The notes under the pieces are model-generated. The model saw nothing but the letters and a program-made list of their open reading frames with translations. It did not search any database and was not told where the DNA came from. A program made the position numbers and the translations under genes. A DNA stretch of 40,150 bases from Hypsibius dujardini (taxonomy: Eukaryota; Tardigrada; Eutardigrada; Parachela; Hypsibiidae): assembly GCA_001579985.1 (NCBI GenBank), contig LRSR01006650.1, positions 1-40,150 on the forward strand, given 5' to 3'. Positions 12,004 through 22,455 of the stretch are shown one piece after another (the stretch's first letter is position 1; the number at the start of each line of letters is the position of its first letter).

Positions 12004-14933
12004 ATGAAGAAGAGTTTTGCCACTAAATCCTGCAACACGCACTCGAGCAGCAGCAGCGCTAGACCTTCGACAATCAAGCAATCAACCGTTGTTGTCTCCT
12101 AGAGATGGTGCTCACTCGAGCCGCTCGTCAGTGAATGAACCTGCCACCACCAGTCGGTCCTCTGTTGGATCGAATTTGGTTTACCTGAATTCGAAGCCCT
12201 CCGCGTCCATAGTACACCAACAGGAGAAACTCAAAACTATTCACCGCCATTCCAAAAACGATGAATCCGAATATTCAGCTGTATGCGCAGATGAATCTTC
12301 GCGCGACGACCAAACAGGAAGGTGCGTCCTTACGTGATCATTGGGCTGTTGCTTGATTGATTTGACTACGGACAACTACACTCGCTTAGAATCTGCTTCT
12401 TGCATTGTTTTTGGTTTGCAGGTGGAACAAATTTCTTGTTCACACTGGTAAATTCAGAAAACTTTATCAAATTATCAGTAGGCAGTAAAGCATTGAGTAA
12501 TTTGGATTTTTAATCATTTTCCAAAACAATTTTGATCATTGAATCAATGAACAGAAATTAATGTAGCTAAAGTGATTAAGCAAGTACTGCACCGTATCAA
12601 TCAGCCAATCAACCGAAGGCGATCTATGGTTTTCTGTGCAGACCTCGGCGAAGTTTCGCCGTCAAAACCACCAGCAGCAGTTCCAATCGCACCCAACCGG
12701 CTCCCGTGACGCATATCACAAAAGTTGCTAAATTTTCCCTTGATCATATTCGACCAAGTGCTGACGGGGAAGTATTACCAAGGGCGACGGTGGATGCGAA
12801 TACCGCCTCGGCGGCATTTGCGTTTGCAATGGCTTCGGCTAGTCGGGACGGCTCGGGAGTCCAGAAAGCGACTGAAAATCAGTTGGCGGGGAAAGCGTTG
12901 AGCCCCAGCATCATTGGGTTTAAAGGTAGGTTCTTTCTCTGCTGATCGATCAACCAATTCGTCGTATTCGTTCCATTCGTTACAACCCGAGGGAAAAAAG
13001 TTGCTTCGTCCAGCCATTGTTTGATTGATTGATCGATCTGCTTTCGTCCAGCCACTGTTTGATTGATTGATCGATCTGCTTTGGCGACTCCTGCACAATT
13101 TATTATTTCGTATTTCGTATTATTATGTAATCGGTAGTCTCATTGTGCTGACGTTTATGATGTCTGACAGTAATCGTATGGAGTCATCCCGTCTATACTG
13201 TTCCCTAAATTGATTCGTCGATTGTTCGTTTGGTGTTTTGCACTCCTAGATTGGTGCTGTGCATGCTTGATGGTTGTGGTCAGCTGTTCGCGGTACGACG
13301 TACTGAACCCGGTTTGACTTTACAGTTCCCCCTCCTCGGGTTGATGTCATCAGGCCCGCTGGCATTCAGCCGCGTGTTGATAGCGGCAGTGCGAGCTATG
13401 CTGCGGCCGAGCACAACAAACAGGTACTCAAAAGCACGCCAATCGCCATAATTGCATCCCTCGCCCAGTACGAGTTCAGTACTAGTACAGCACATAGCAA
13501 TATCGAATGTGTTGAGCTTCTTGCAGGTATTTTGTTACATTCCTGAATGTGTTCGGTAGGTCGAGAAGGTGGTGCAAAGACACAAAGAGACTAATGCCAA
13601 GAAGCAGGAGGAATTGGGAGCACAACGACGGAACAAAGCCGACGAAGCGAGGATTGCGAGAGCACTGAAAAAGCAGAATGATGAAGTCGCCGCCGCACGC
13701 AGGAGACATGAAGAGGCTGCTAGCAGGAAACGGAAAGCGTCCATCGCTTCCCCGGTGGACGATCGACTACACTCCTCCCATCTGGTTCAGCCGAAGCGGG
13801 TCGCGCGGAGCGATGAACTCGACCGAACAGGAGGATCCCATCCCACAGGTCCAGTTGCTGGTCGGATTGCTCGTCCCGCTTCAAGTCGCTTGGATGTACC
13901 GAGATCAAATGCTATCCAACATCAAAGACCGTCCGCTGTGCAAGGCCGACCGTCAATTCGTAAGCCGGACGCTTCCCAGACCGGTCCCATCACAACCGTA
14001 GTTGTCTCTAACTTGCCCAAACCTGGCCAGAAGTTTATGGCACTGAAAACTACTACTACTACCGCACCACCGAAAAAGGAAGTGAAACGTTTGAAATCGA
14101 AATCTGCGGTTTCGTCAAGAGGCGGATGGAAAGTGAGCAACAAGAAGCGAACCAGTACGAGTCCCGAGGCCTCGTCAGACTCCGGTGACGATGAAGAAGA
14201 AGAGTTGGACGATCCATCAAGCTTTTACGTGGATAAAGTTGTAGCTAAGCGTCGCAACTGTGGGGTGTTAGAGTATAAAATCAGATGGCAGGGGTGAGTG
14301 TGCGTTCAATCACCCTGGAAGAAACCACCGACACGCTGCATGACGCCGCAACAATCGTTAACAGTTCCCCAACTGAATAATCAATTTGCCTTTCTATCAT
14401 TAGGTACGGTCCCGAAGGCGATACTTGGGAGGCAGTAGCAAACTGCAATTGCGACGAAGCAATAAAGGATTTCGAGGCGGAATGCTTGCGTTTGGAAAAA
14501 GAAAAGCTCAAAACGAAGACCGTGATTGCCGGTAAACGGAAAGCCAACGGCCCCTCTCTTGCCAAAGGTCGGTGAACCTGTTACCGTTCTCAAAACTTCG
14601 TCGACCGTCGTTGCGTTGGTTGGTCAAAGATGAATGTTGACGATTTTCCCCCATGGCGTAGGCGAGTCCTCTAAACACACTGCCCAGCGCAACCCTGCAG
14701 CTGGTAGTGGTGCTTTGTCGAAGAAGCCGGCCGGTGAGTCTGCTGGCCAGGCAAGGCAGCCCGTCATCACTCCGTGGGAGATGGTCACACCCAAGGTCCT
14801 GAAAACGATTCCGCAATCTCTCCGTGCACGCATGGACGCTAAGGACTGGCCGGTTCGGATTACCGACAGCCGAAACCCGGTTGTTGGTGGGGACGACGAT
14901 GGATGCCAGCGATATTTCTGCGAATGGTACTAA
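12004..14933 (+). CDS. chromodomain protein (5' end unresolved)
   Basis: This is a probable chromatin reader. Supported exons are one ending at 12321 (open in the used frame from about 12010), then 12642-12925, 13326-13423, 13560-14293, 14404-14567 and 14662-14933, with phases in agreement. The N-terminal part is Ser/Thr-rich. A Lys/Glu/Arg-rich, probably helical segment starts the 13560 exon. An acidic stretch (GDDEEEEL) precedes the chromodomain, which begins FYVDKVVAKRRNCGVLEYK and continues over an intron as IRWQGYGPEGDTWEAV. The aromatic cage positions typical of methyl-lysine readers (Tyr, Trp, Tyr) are present. The C-terminal 90 residues include VITPWEMVTPKVLKTIPQSL and end QRYFCEWY; I recognise no SET or clear chromoshadow domain. 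The ATG at 12004 is out of frame with the rest (stop at 12100), so the true start is open. Confidence 0.8.
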
Positions 14934-15993
14934 TATGAATCTATTTTTACTCTCTCCAGCCTGTTTGTTTGCTTGTCTGTGTCTTTTCTTCGTCCGACCA
15001 GAGATGTTTGTTTGCCTGTGTCAATGTTTTAAAAACTGAATTGCTTTGTTTCCCTTGACCACAGGAAGGATGGGATTACTTCCTGGCTGCCTGGAAGTAT
15101 CTGTAGCAAATTCTTCCCCAAAGTAGTGGTGTCTTTCGTCTTGGAATCTCTCCCCAAGCAATTTTTTAGAGTCACATTTTGATGTTAGTTGGCATTTTAG
15201 CGTCGTTGATTAGACCTTCTTTTCTTTAACCCACATTCTTTCGGTAGCATCGTTCTTTTTCTCACTCAGGGCTTGACCATGCCCCACTTAGAGCTTGACC
15301 ACGTCCCACTTAAGGCTTGACCACGCCCCACTTAGGGCTTGACCACGCCCCACTTAGGGCTTGACCACGCCCCACTTAGGGCTTGACCACGCCCCACTTA
15401 GGGCCTGACCACGCCCCACTTAGGGTGTGACCACGTCCGACAAGGTGCCTTTTCTGCAGTGCTGTTTTTGTGTTTTGATTCGAAGTTACAATCAATTTGT
15501 CGCTGTTATGAAAGTCGTTCGGGATAGGCGGATTTTGTAAAATCTCTCATTGAACCTTGGTCGTTGATTTTTTAGGTATTTTCGTTATAGTTAGTCCTCA
15601 CGATACTCCTAGTTCAATGAAGCAGTGGTGACTGACAATATTTTAGATGTTTCTATTTTTTTTCCGGCCGGGAAGTCGACAGCTACCCGTGCCCACCTTT
15701 GAATGGGCAGGGCAAGCTGTTTCAGTTGTTAGATTTAACCACAGTGGAAATCACCGTGAAGTAATTAATGTTGCGCCATGACCGCAGGCTTATTAGTTTT
15801 CTTCTGGTTGCCAACAGAAAACAAGAAAACTGCCGGGAACAGAAAAATATCTGCGCATCTTTTGGTCTGCAACAGTATTGTTTACGTTCTGGATTGCTAA
15901 CGTGGTACTGGACCAGAGTCCTGTAGACTACAGCGCTATCCCAAACTGTTAATATTACCGCCAGTACAGCAGTGTATAGAAATACTTTTCATA
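14934..15993. other. intergenic region between the chromodomain and transporter genes
   Basis: Both genes are on the plus strand. Apart from the 22-bp repeat array listed separately, I see no gene here. Confidence 0.5.
15268..15445. repeat. array of eight 22-bp CACCC-like repeats
   Basis: The unit is GCTTGACCACGCCCCACTTAGG. Four central copies are identical; the outer ones carry one to several changes and the last is degraded. Each intact unit holds CCACGCCC, which matches the kind of GC/CACCC box bound by Sp1/KLF zinc-finger factors (family knowledge). The period is about two helical turns. The array lies between the 3' end of the chromodomain gene and the 5' end of the transporter gene, so a cis-regulatory role is possible. 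A neutral minisatellite is the alternative. Confidence 0.9.
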
Positions 15994-16441
15994 ATGAACC
16001 GCTGGGTTTTCCTCTTCTTTTCGTCGCTGACGTTTTTCACTGCAGAATTCTTCGTCGACCAAAGTGCTCCTCTCGTGTACGTACATATTTTCGACGTTTT
16101 CCCATGGGTTTGCAAAAATCTTTTTTTTTGCCCTAAATAGCTCTAGGCTGTCCGGAACTGCAGAAGCTTGCAATAATGGGACGGATAATACATGTCTCGA
16201 TTTCACAGCAACCCAGTTTAATTCTCTCTTCGTCGCACACTTTTGGGCTGGTGGTTTGGCCGCTTTATGCACTGGCTTTATCATCGGAAAATTTGGTGTC
16301 TGGTTTACTTCCTGTGGAACTGCCGGATTGTTACTGGTTGGCTTGTAGGTTACCGATGTGACATGGGAATTGCAGACTTACAAAGGCAGGCAGGCAGGCA
16401 GACAGACACACAGACAGACAGACAGACAGACACACAGACAC

Positions 16442-16473
<32 letters not shown>

Positions 16474-17130
16474 CGGCACACACAAAGTAAATATAGACAA
16501 ACAGAAGCACGCCAATCACAGAGGCATAACCAGACTTAAACCAACTGAGTATTTTTTTGTAGGCTGTTGTTCACTATTGGTCCCTACTCCGCGTCAACCA
16601 CAATTGCTTTCTGGGTGATGCTATTCGGCCGCCTAATCTTTGCATTAGGATATTTTGCGCAAATTGTGTTGTCACACCAGGTGAAAGCTCACTGGTTCTT
16701 CGGCCGAGAGCTCGGAGTCGCTTATGGCATTTATCATGACTGTAGCCGGCTAAGCATGATTGTTGCTTATGCCTCCCTAGGCTCGATAGTCAGGAGAGTA
16801 GGCCTGCAAAACACCTTATGGATCACATTCGCTATTTGCATGCTAGCTCCTATCTGTGCGATCACTGCGGGATGGATTTATAAAAAATATGCCTCCAATA
16901 CAATCGATACGGCTGTTTTTACCGGCGGTTTTGCCGGCCGTCCCCATGAATTCGGTCTTCGAAAGTGCATTGAATTAGCTCCTGATTACTGGATAATTGC
17001 GGGAATGATATTTTGCTATTTCGGCGGAATATTTACGACTTTGGCGGATTTCCCCAAATATCTCACCGTAAGCTTTTAATGTGTCTGGCGGACTGCTTGT
17101 ACGTTGTCTGTCAATCCGAGAGACAGGCTT

Positions 17131-17214
<84 letters not shown>

Positions 17215-18061
17215 CTCTATCTGACTATCTATTTATCTGTCTGTCTGTTCATTTTTTTACTGCTTTGTCTGTTTGTTATCTGTCTGCATGACTCTCATTT
17301 TTAGAATGTCTGAGCCATATTACTGTACACATTCTTTGAATTCCACAGGAAGTATATGGTTACTCTGAGACAAAGGCTGGCCAGCTGACCGGAATAATTC
17401 CCGATATTGCAATCATCACGCCGCTGTTTGGGTACCTTATCGATCGGTTTGGTACGCTGACTAATGTTCTTCAAATTTTGCCACTTACTAATTAAGTGCT
17501 ACATTACTGAGAGTAGTTTTTTTTGCAGGACGAAGGGACATTTTTAACTGCACAGGAACACTTCTCTTCTTCTTTGGCCTCATCGGAATCGCTTTCATTC
17601 CCGGATTTATGCCGCCTCTCGCTTGCCTGTTCATCGCCATTTCTTTCGCTATCATGACTGTCTCTTTCTGGAGCAGCATCCCCGTAATCACGCCGCCATC
17701 GCACGTGGGCGTGGCAATGGGCATCGGCATCGGGCTTCAGGCACTGGCAGCCGGATTATTGCTGTTGATCACGGGCTTCTTGCTGGATCAAATGACAATC
17801 TCCGTGGTCCAACGGTGGATGAACTTCTTCATCCTCTTGGCCACTTTAGCGGGTCTGAGTTGGTTGCTGTCTGGCGCATCGATCTACCTTGACCGCAAGA
17901 ATCCAAAACGGCCTTTACGCAGAAGGCATCAGCTTCCGGCAGTGCCGGAAGATATGGCATTTGAGGACGCGGGAGAGCTGAGCCCGCTGATGAAGGAAAT
18001 CCAGAAACCGGATGACCGATATGCGCAATACTCTCCCATGCTGACTGCGGTCATTACCTGA
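15994..18061 (+). CDS. MFSD1-like major facilitator transporter
   Basis: This is a multi-pass membrane transporter of the major facilitator superfamily, closest in pattern to MFSD1, a lysosomal protein in vertebrates. Exons are 15994-16076, 16141-16344, 16563-17067, 17349-17451 and 17529-18061, giving 475 residues. The second exon could instead begin at 16147; phase is kept either way. Family signs include a luminal Cys/Asn-rich loop (EACNNGTDNTCLD), FGRLIFALGYFAQIVLSHQV, HWFFGRELGVAYG and, after the central loop, PDYWIIAGMIFCYFGGIF and then TPLFGYLIDRFGRR. Alternating hydrophobic segments continue to about residue 420. The cytosolic tail contains ELSPLM, which resembles an acidic dileucine sorting signal with Met in the last place. 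Introns 2 and 3 carry ACAG and CTGT tracts. Substrate cannot be read from the sequence. Confidence 0.88.
16386..16472. repeat. ACAG tract, MFSD1-like intron 2
   Basis: GCAG units pass into a run of ACAG/ACAC units within the 16345-16562 intron. Confidence 0.95.
17127..17250. repeat. CTGT tract, MFSD1-like intron 3
   Basis: A long pure CTGT run followed by CTAT-type variants within the 17068-17348 intron. Confidence 0.95.
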
Positions 18062-18718
18062 ACCCTGTATAAAATGAAATTGAACATTATCGGTACACGT
18101 TTTTTTTTCCAGTGAACCAAAAACACTTTCGTAAGGCGGGCTTTAAAACAGTTCGTCCGGTAAAGGTATGAAATGCCGAGACCCGCAATCAAAGTTCACT
18201 GAATTGCATGTCGTTCGAGATCCCTTCCAACACAGTGGTCATTTCATGGTCCTATCGGTCCCTATTGCAAGCTTGTCTGTCCAAATTTTGGCGGATTGTT
18301 AGTAGAGAGAGAGAGAGAGAGCATACTCCGCCCACACACGTCGCATATATCGTAATGACGTTAATAAAAAAGCGGTTGAGCGACACCACCAAAAAACATC
18401 AAAACGAACTTTACATAGGCTCGTTCACCCTTTGTTCGTCACAATAATGGCTCACTTCAAATCATCTACATAAAGCGCGCTAACAGCTCCGATGGCGGGT
18501 GGTAAGATGCGGCTCCTCGAGAGAATCTATTTGAGTACGGTAATATTAATCAAATCCAGTATTTCTAACGCGGCTATCGGAATCTGTTATCAGACAAAGC
18601 AGTCTGCACTTGACACCTCCTTTTTTTAGTTCTCCATTTTGCCCCACTCGGTTTATGATAGAAGAAATCTACTGCAATTACTTTTGCCTCATTTTATTAT
18701 CACCCTTCACGTTCCAAT
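18062..18718. other. intergenic region, transporter to CUB gene
   Basis: Both neighbours are on the plus strand. A short GA run sits at 18305-18320. No gene is recognised; the stretch should contain the transporter 3' UTR and the CUB gene promoter. Confidence 0.5.
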
Positions 18719-19568
18719 ATGAACCGCATGGCACTCCATCTCCTTCTGTTGTTATACACTTGTATCAGTCCATTTACAAATCTACTTGAAGCCTTTCAGC
18801 TGGGTAAATAAATCCTTATCTGAAATACCGTGTGTATATTTTATTTTATTTCATTTCATTTCATTTACTATTTCATTTAACTTTGTTTTCTTTCATACGG
18901 ATTTAACAATTTTAGACGCGGTGATACTGACACCAAGATGCGGGCAAAGTTTCGCTTCCGAATGGGGTAATCTAACCTATCCTCCCAACTTCCCACGGCA
19001 ACCATACACCTTCGGGCTGAAATGTCGCTGGAAGATTCGTCTTCCCGACAACTCATCCCAGGTGAGTTAGTTCAACACATGTGAGTGCTCATAGTATTTG
19101 TAGCACTGCAATCCACACCAGAACAATGAATTGTACTAGGCGGAAGTTTCCTTTCCATATTTGACTATTCGTGGAATGGACTATCTCGTAATTATGGATG
19201 GAACGGTGGACGCCGGTATGCGACCATGCGACTACTTTGTATATGCCAAGGCCATTGCTGCCGCGAACTCCACAGGACGTGACATTGCAGGGCATATGCG
19301 AAGTTTGTAGAAGCATTACTCGACACCTCATGTTCGAAGAACTGATTATGGTATTTTTTCCCTTGCTTTAGTCTTCAGAGGTGCCGCGACCTACGGCAAC
19401 GACGTGACCACCTTCCGATCCACGGACAATGTCGCTGTTATAGACTTCTGTCCCAGCGCATTTCCACTGGGAACCCTCAACGGCCTCGGAATTATTTTCA
19501 TGTGGGACAGCGTTATTGTCCCATTGGTAGAAGGGTCAGGAAAATCCTTCATTGAGTTCCCGGATTAG
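18719..19568 (+). CDS. secreted CUB-like domain protein
   Basis: This is a small predicted extracellular protein. Exons are 18719-18803, 18916-19061, 19140-19215 and 19372-19568, phases consistent, giving 167 residues. Exon 1 encodes a signal peptide (MNRMALHLLLLLYTCISPF). The mature part follows the CUB pattern: PRCGQSFASEWGNLTYPPNF, then CRWKIRLPDNSSQ, DYLVIMDG, VTTFRSTDNVAVIDF and a final GLGIIFMW strand. Three Cys are visible in this domain where CUB domains often have four. The stop at 19566-19568 lies 32 bases before a strong donor (GTAAGT at 19603). An exon-like stretch at 19741-19882 follows in a frame reached by adding one base near 19555, so the annotated C-terminus may be short (see findings). 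An AATAAA at 19649 would suit the short form. Confidence 0.75.
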
Positions 19569-19648
19569 GAACCACATATACGGTATACGACATACCCAAT
19601 AGGTAAGTAACCCTGAGAGATCTATATCCATGGAATATACAGTAATTC

Positions 19649-19654
19649 AATAAA
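19649..19654 (+). promoter_or_regulatory. possible polyadenylation signal AATAAA
   Basis: This canonical hexamer lies 80 bases after the CUB stop codon, inside the possible 19603-19740 intron. It would allow transcripts ending in the short form of the CUB protein. Confidence 0.35.
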
Positions 19655-19740
19655 AAATTTAAAATTAAAATGTCAATTTTTTTTGTTTATGTCGTGTGCT
19701 TAATTCCTGTACAATAACGTTATGCGCCATTTGTTTGCAG

Positions 19741-19882
19741 AATCTTGCGCGTGCTGGTCGCGCGGAAGGATTTGGATTCGAACGAGTTGCTTAGCGCATA
19801 CAACAGATCTCGTAGCAGAGGAGTCTTGCAAGTGGCTCGGACTGGAATGCAAGTTCCTAATTTCTCATGCAATACTATTTAA
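19741..19882 (+). other. possible last exon of the CUB gene, after an apparent frameshift
   Basis: The acceptor TTTGTTTGCAG precedes 46 sense codons with coding-like composition (ILRVLVARKDLDSNELL...) and a TAA. Spliced to the donor at 19602/19603 it joins in phase with GTTYTVYDIPN. That frame is two bases off the main exon 4 frame. It is either a real C-terminal extension hidden by a one-base deletion or noncoding 3' sequence. Confidence 0.4.
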
Positions 19883-19946
19883 AATATGCTTTATCCAAGA
19901 TTGCAATAGTTGTGGTCTACTAGGGGAATGTCTGAATCAACAACCG

Positions 19947-21907
19947 ATGGACCAGGACACAACTGAAAACGTGGAGCTCGCGGCGATCAGCAGCGATGAG
20001 AGTGTCGTGGAAATCCTCACAGCAGGGCCGAAAGTCAATATGTGTCGCTTCACAATCGACGGTGAATGGCTGTTGATCGCCTCAACGAAAGGCTATCGGG
20101 TGCTTTAAATCAAGAAAAATTTAGACTATGTTCTGGAATACGGAACTGACCAACGCTTTTTCATTGGAACAATTCAAGGCGCCCTGGACGATCCCATCGT
20201 ATTTTACGTATCCACCACTGATCCCTCGAACTTATTCGTCGAGAAATACTCTACGGAAACGGTCTTGGCTAAAATCGGCTATTACGGCCCGATCCACGAC
20301 GTTCTGGCTATCCTTACTCACTTTGTCGTAATGGTCAACAGTAAGATCTTTGTGTACAGACTGGATGGACTCTCACTGCTGCACGAGATTAACAACGTCG
20401 AGCTCCACTCATCCGCTGCGTTCGCCCTGGCTGTCAACAACCACTTTGCGTACTGCGAACAGAACTCCGCCGGCTACGTCACCAGCTATCACCCGGACAA
20501 AATGGACACTGTGAGAAAATTTCCAGCTCACCACGAAATGGTAACATGTATGGCTTTTAACAGGGAGAATACGCAGCTGGCAACTGCATCTGAAAAGGGA
20601 ACTTTATTACGCCTGTTCCTTGTGCCAACCAATGAGGCGATTCATCAATTTCGGCGTGGTCTGGTTCCTATTGTTCTCCGTTCCGTAGCCTTTACTCCCG
20701 ATGGGTTCTGCTTGGTGTCTATCACGGACGGCGGTATTGTCCACATATTTCAGGTAACTTCTTTCCACTTCAGTAAGAGTTGGATATGGGGGGCCAAACT
20801 GAAAAAGCCTGCCGTTAGAGGTTGAGGCCAAAGGTACTTTGGGACTGATGGTTAGTCTGTTCCATCGGTCGGAGGTTAGGGTCCGAAGGTATGTTGAGTA
20901 CGGTGTGAGGGTTTGATGGTTAGTCTGTTCCATCGGTCGGAGGTTAGGGTACGAGGATACGTTGGGTACGGTTGGGTACGTTGGGTACAATGGGTCGGTT
21001 TCATTGGTTTGAGATTAGGGGTAGAATGGTACTTTGAGTGCGAGGGTCTGATGGTCAGTCTGTTCCATTGGACGGTAGTAAGGGTGCGACGTACGTTGGG
21101 TACGGTTGGGTACGTTGGGTATGATGATCAGTCGGTTCCATTCGTTCGAGGTTAGGGGTAGAATGATACTTTGGATCTGATGGTCGGATGGTCAATTTGT
21201 TCCATTCGTCGGAGGTTGAGGGTACGACGTTGGATACGTATCCATGACTCCATAGTACCATTGGGAAACGAAGGTAAAACCATGTAGCATTGCAGCCTTT
21301 TAAGCGTGGTTCCCCATATCCAATTCTTCCCACTTCATACTGTATATACTGTACTTCATACTGTAGTGTAGTTGACATATGTCCGTAATAACAATAAAGA
21401 TTCGTTTGTTTCGATAGCTTCGGTCAGACTGAGAGAAAAAGAACACTTCCATAGACATATCCAGCAATTGGGCAGACCTGTTGAGTGAGGTGATCGACAG
21501 TTACGTGGTCCGGTCGTGCGCGACGCTTTCATCGCCGCAATGGGAGGTGAGACAGCTCCGGAAGAGGAACGAGCGGTATTCCGGTTGATCACACCCATTT
21601 GCGGAGATAATCGACTAATCTGTCAGCAAGGAAAACACCATTTTAGCTACAATGTCTTGGTCTGCTCAAATTTGGGCGAGCTCTATGTCGACATGCATGT
21701 TGGGCATGTCGTGTGAATATTCTCAAAAAGTCATGGTACGCCGGAAAGAGTGTTAGTTTCGCTTACGACAGCGAGCTCATGCGGATCCGGGGAGTTCTGA
21801 ACGGTTCCCCGTCCAACAGTGATGGATTGCAAAAAGATGAAAATGAGGGGAGACAGAACCCAAACACCACTTCCAACGACGCGAATCCATCGAATAAGTT
21901 TGCTTAA
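19947..21907 (+). pseudogene. WIPI/Atg18-like PROPPIN locus with stops and frameshifts
   Basis: WIPI proteins are seven-bladed beta-propellers that bind PI3P/PI(3,5)P2 in autophagy. The first block, 19947-20753, is one frame with a TAA at 20106-20108, placed where relatives read GYKLFSL (here GYRVL-stop-IKKNLDY). Downstream it is well kept: HSSAAFALAVNNHFAYCEQN, AAHE-like PAHHEMVTCMAFN, QLATASEKGTLLRLF and the lipid-binding FRRG motif at 20649-20660. It ends HIFQ before GTAACT. The next block starts at the acceptor 21417/21418 in the expected phase but meets TGA at 21430-21432. It continues SNWADLLSEVIDSY, then jumps frame near 21505 (VRDAFIAAM..., NVLVCSNLGELYV) and again near 21705 to end at TAA 21905-21907. 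An intron is kept, so it is not a processed copy. Sequence error is the main alternative to a true pseudogene. It begins only 65 bases after the possible CUB exon. Confidence 0.7.
20846..21240. repeat. diverged minisatellite in the WIPI-like intron
   Basis: About six diverged copies of a GATGGTTAGTCTGTTCCATC-type block occur at roughly 60-80 base spacing. They are joined by GGTTGGGTACGTTGGGTAC blocks and fill most of the 20754-21417 intron. Confidence 0.85.
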
Positions 21908-22455
21908 GATGATCTCCTAAAATTTCTTCATTAACTGATGCGCCACTGCAATGTACTACTTACCTTCTACTAGATTATTGCTTTGAAATTAGTCCTTAGT
22001 TAATAATAAGTATATCCATTGACTAATTTCCATTGTATCTGACAACGCGCATTTAAAAAGCCGCATCAATGCACCTATCGATGGAGCGAAAAAGCTTAAT
22101 CACCATTAAGCAACATGAAAACCCTTAAGCAACAGGAACGGGAACCTTAAGCAATAGGAACGAAAACCTTAAGCAACAGGAACGAAAGAAGGAACACTGT
22201 AACAAACCGTATAAATCAATCAACCAATCGATGGAGGGAACCAGCCGAGCAATTCACTTCGTACAGTAACACGTGGCAGAAACCTTGCGCTAGCCGAATT
22301 AAGCACTTTATCTCGTGGCTGTGTACCACGTACCACAGCATGCGCCAAACGAGTGTAATAGCTTAACCCGGTTAGTGCAAGGTTTTTGCTACGTGTGTAG
22401 TTCGCACATTTCCCAAATTTTTCCGTTCTTTTTTCTTTTCTTCAAAACTTTAAAA
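21908..22455. other. intergenic region upstream of CDC123
   Basis: It contains four copies of a repeat of about 22 bp, ACCTTAAGCAACAGGAACGA with variants, at 22100-22190. Nothing else was recognised. An open frame from 22315 runs into the CDC123 frame but lacks a convincing start. Confidence 0.6.

Noticed and set aside
15268-15445. CRISPR-like direct repeats
   Set aside because: Units are contiguous with no spacers and the setting is an animal genome; this is a minisatellite-type array.
20081-20130. A 25-base intron removing the WIPI in-frame TAA
   Set aside because: GTGCTT...TTTAG is too short for a usual intron, and removing it would shift the conserved frame that follows.
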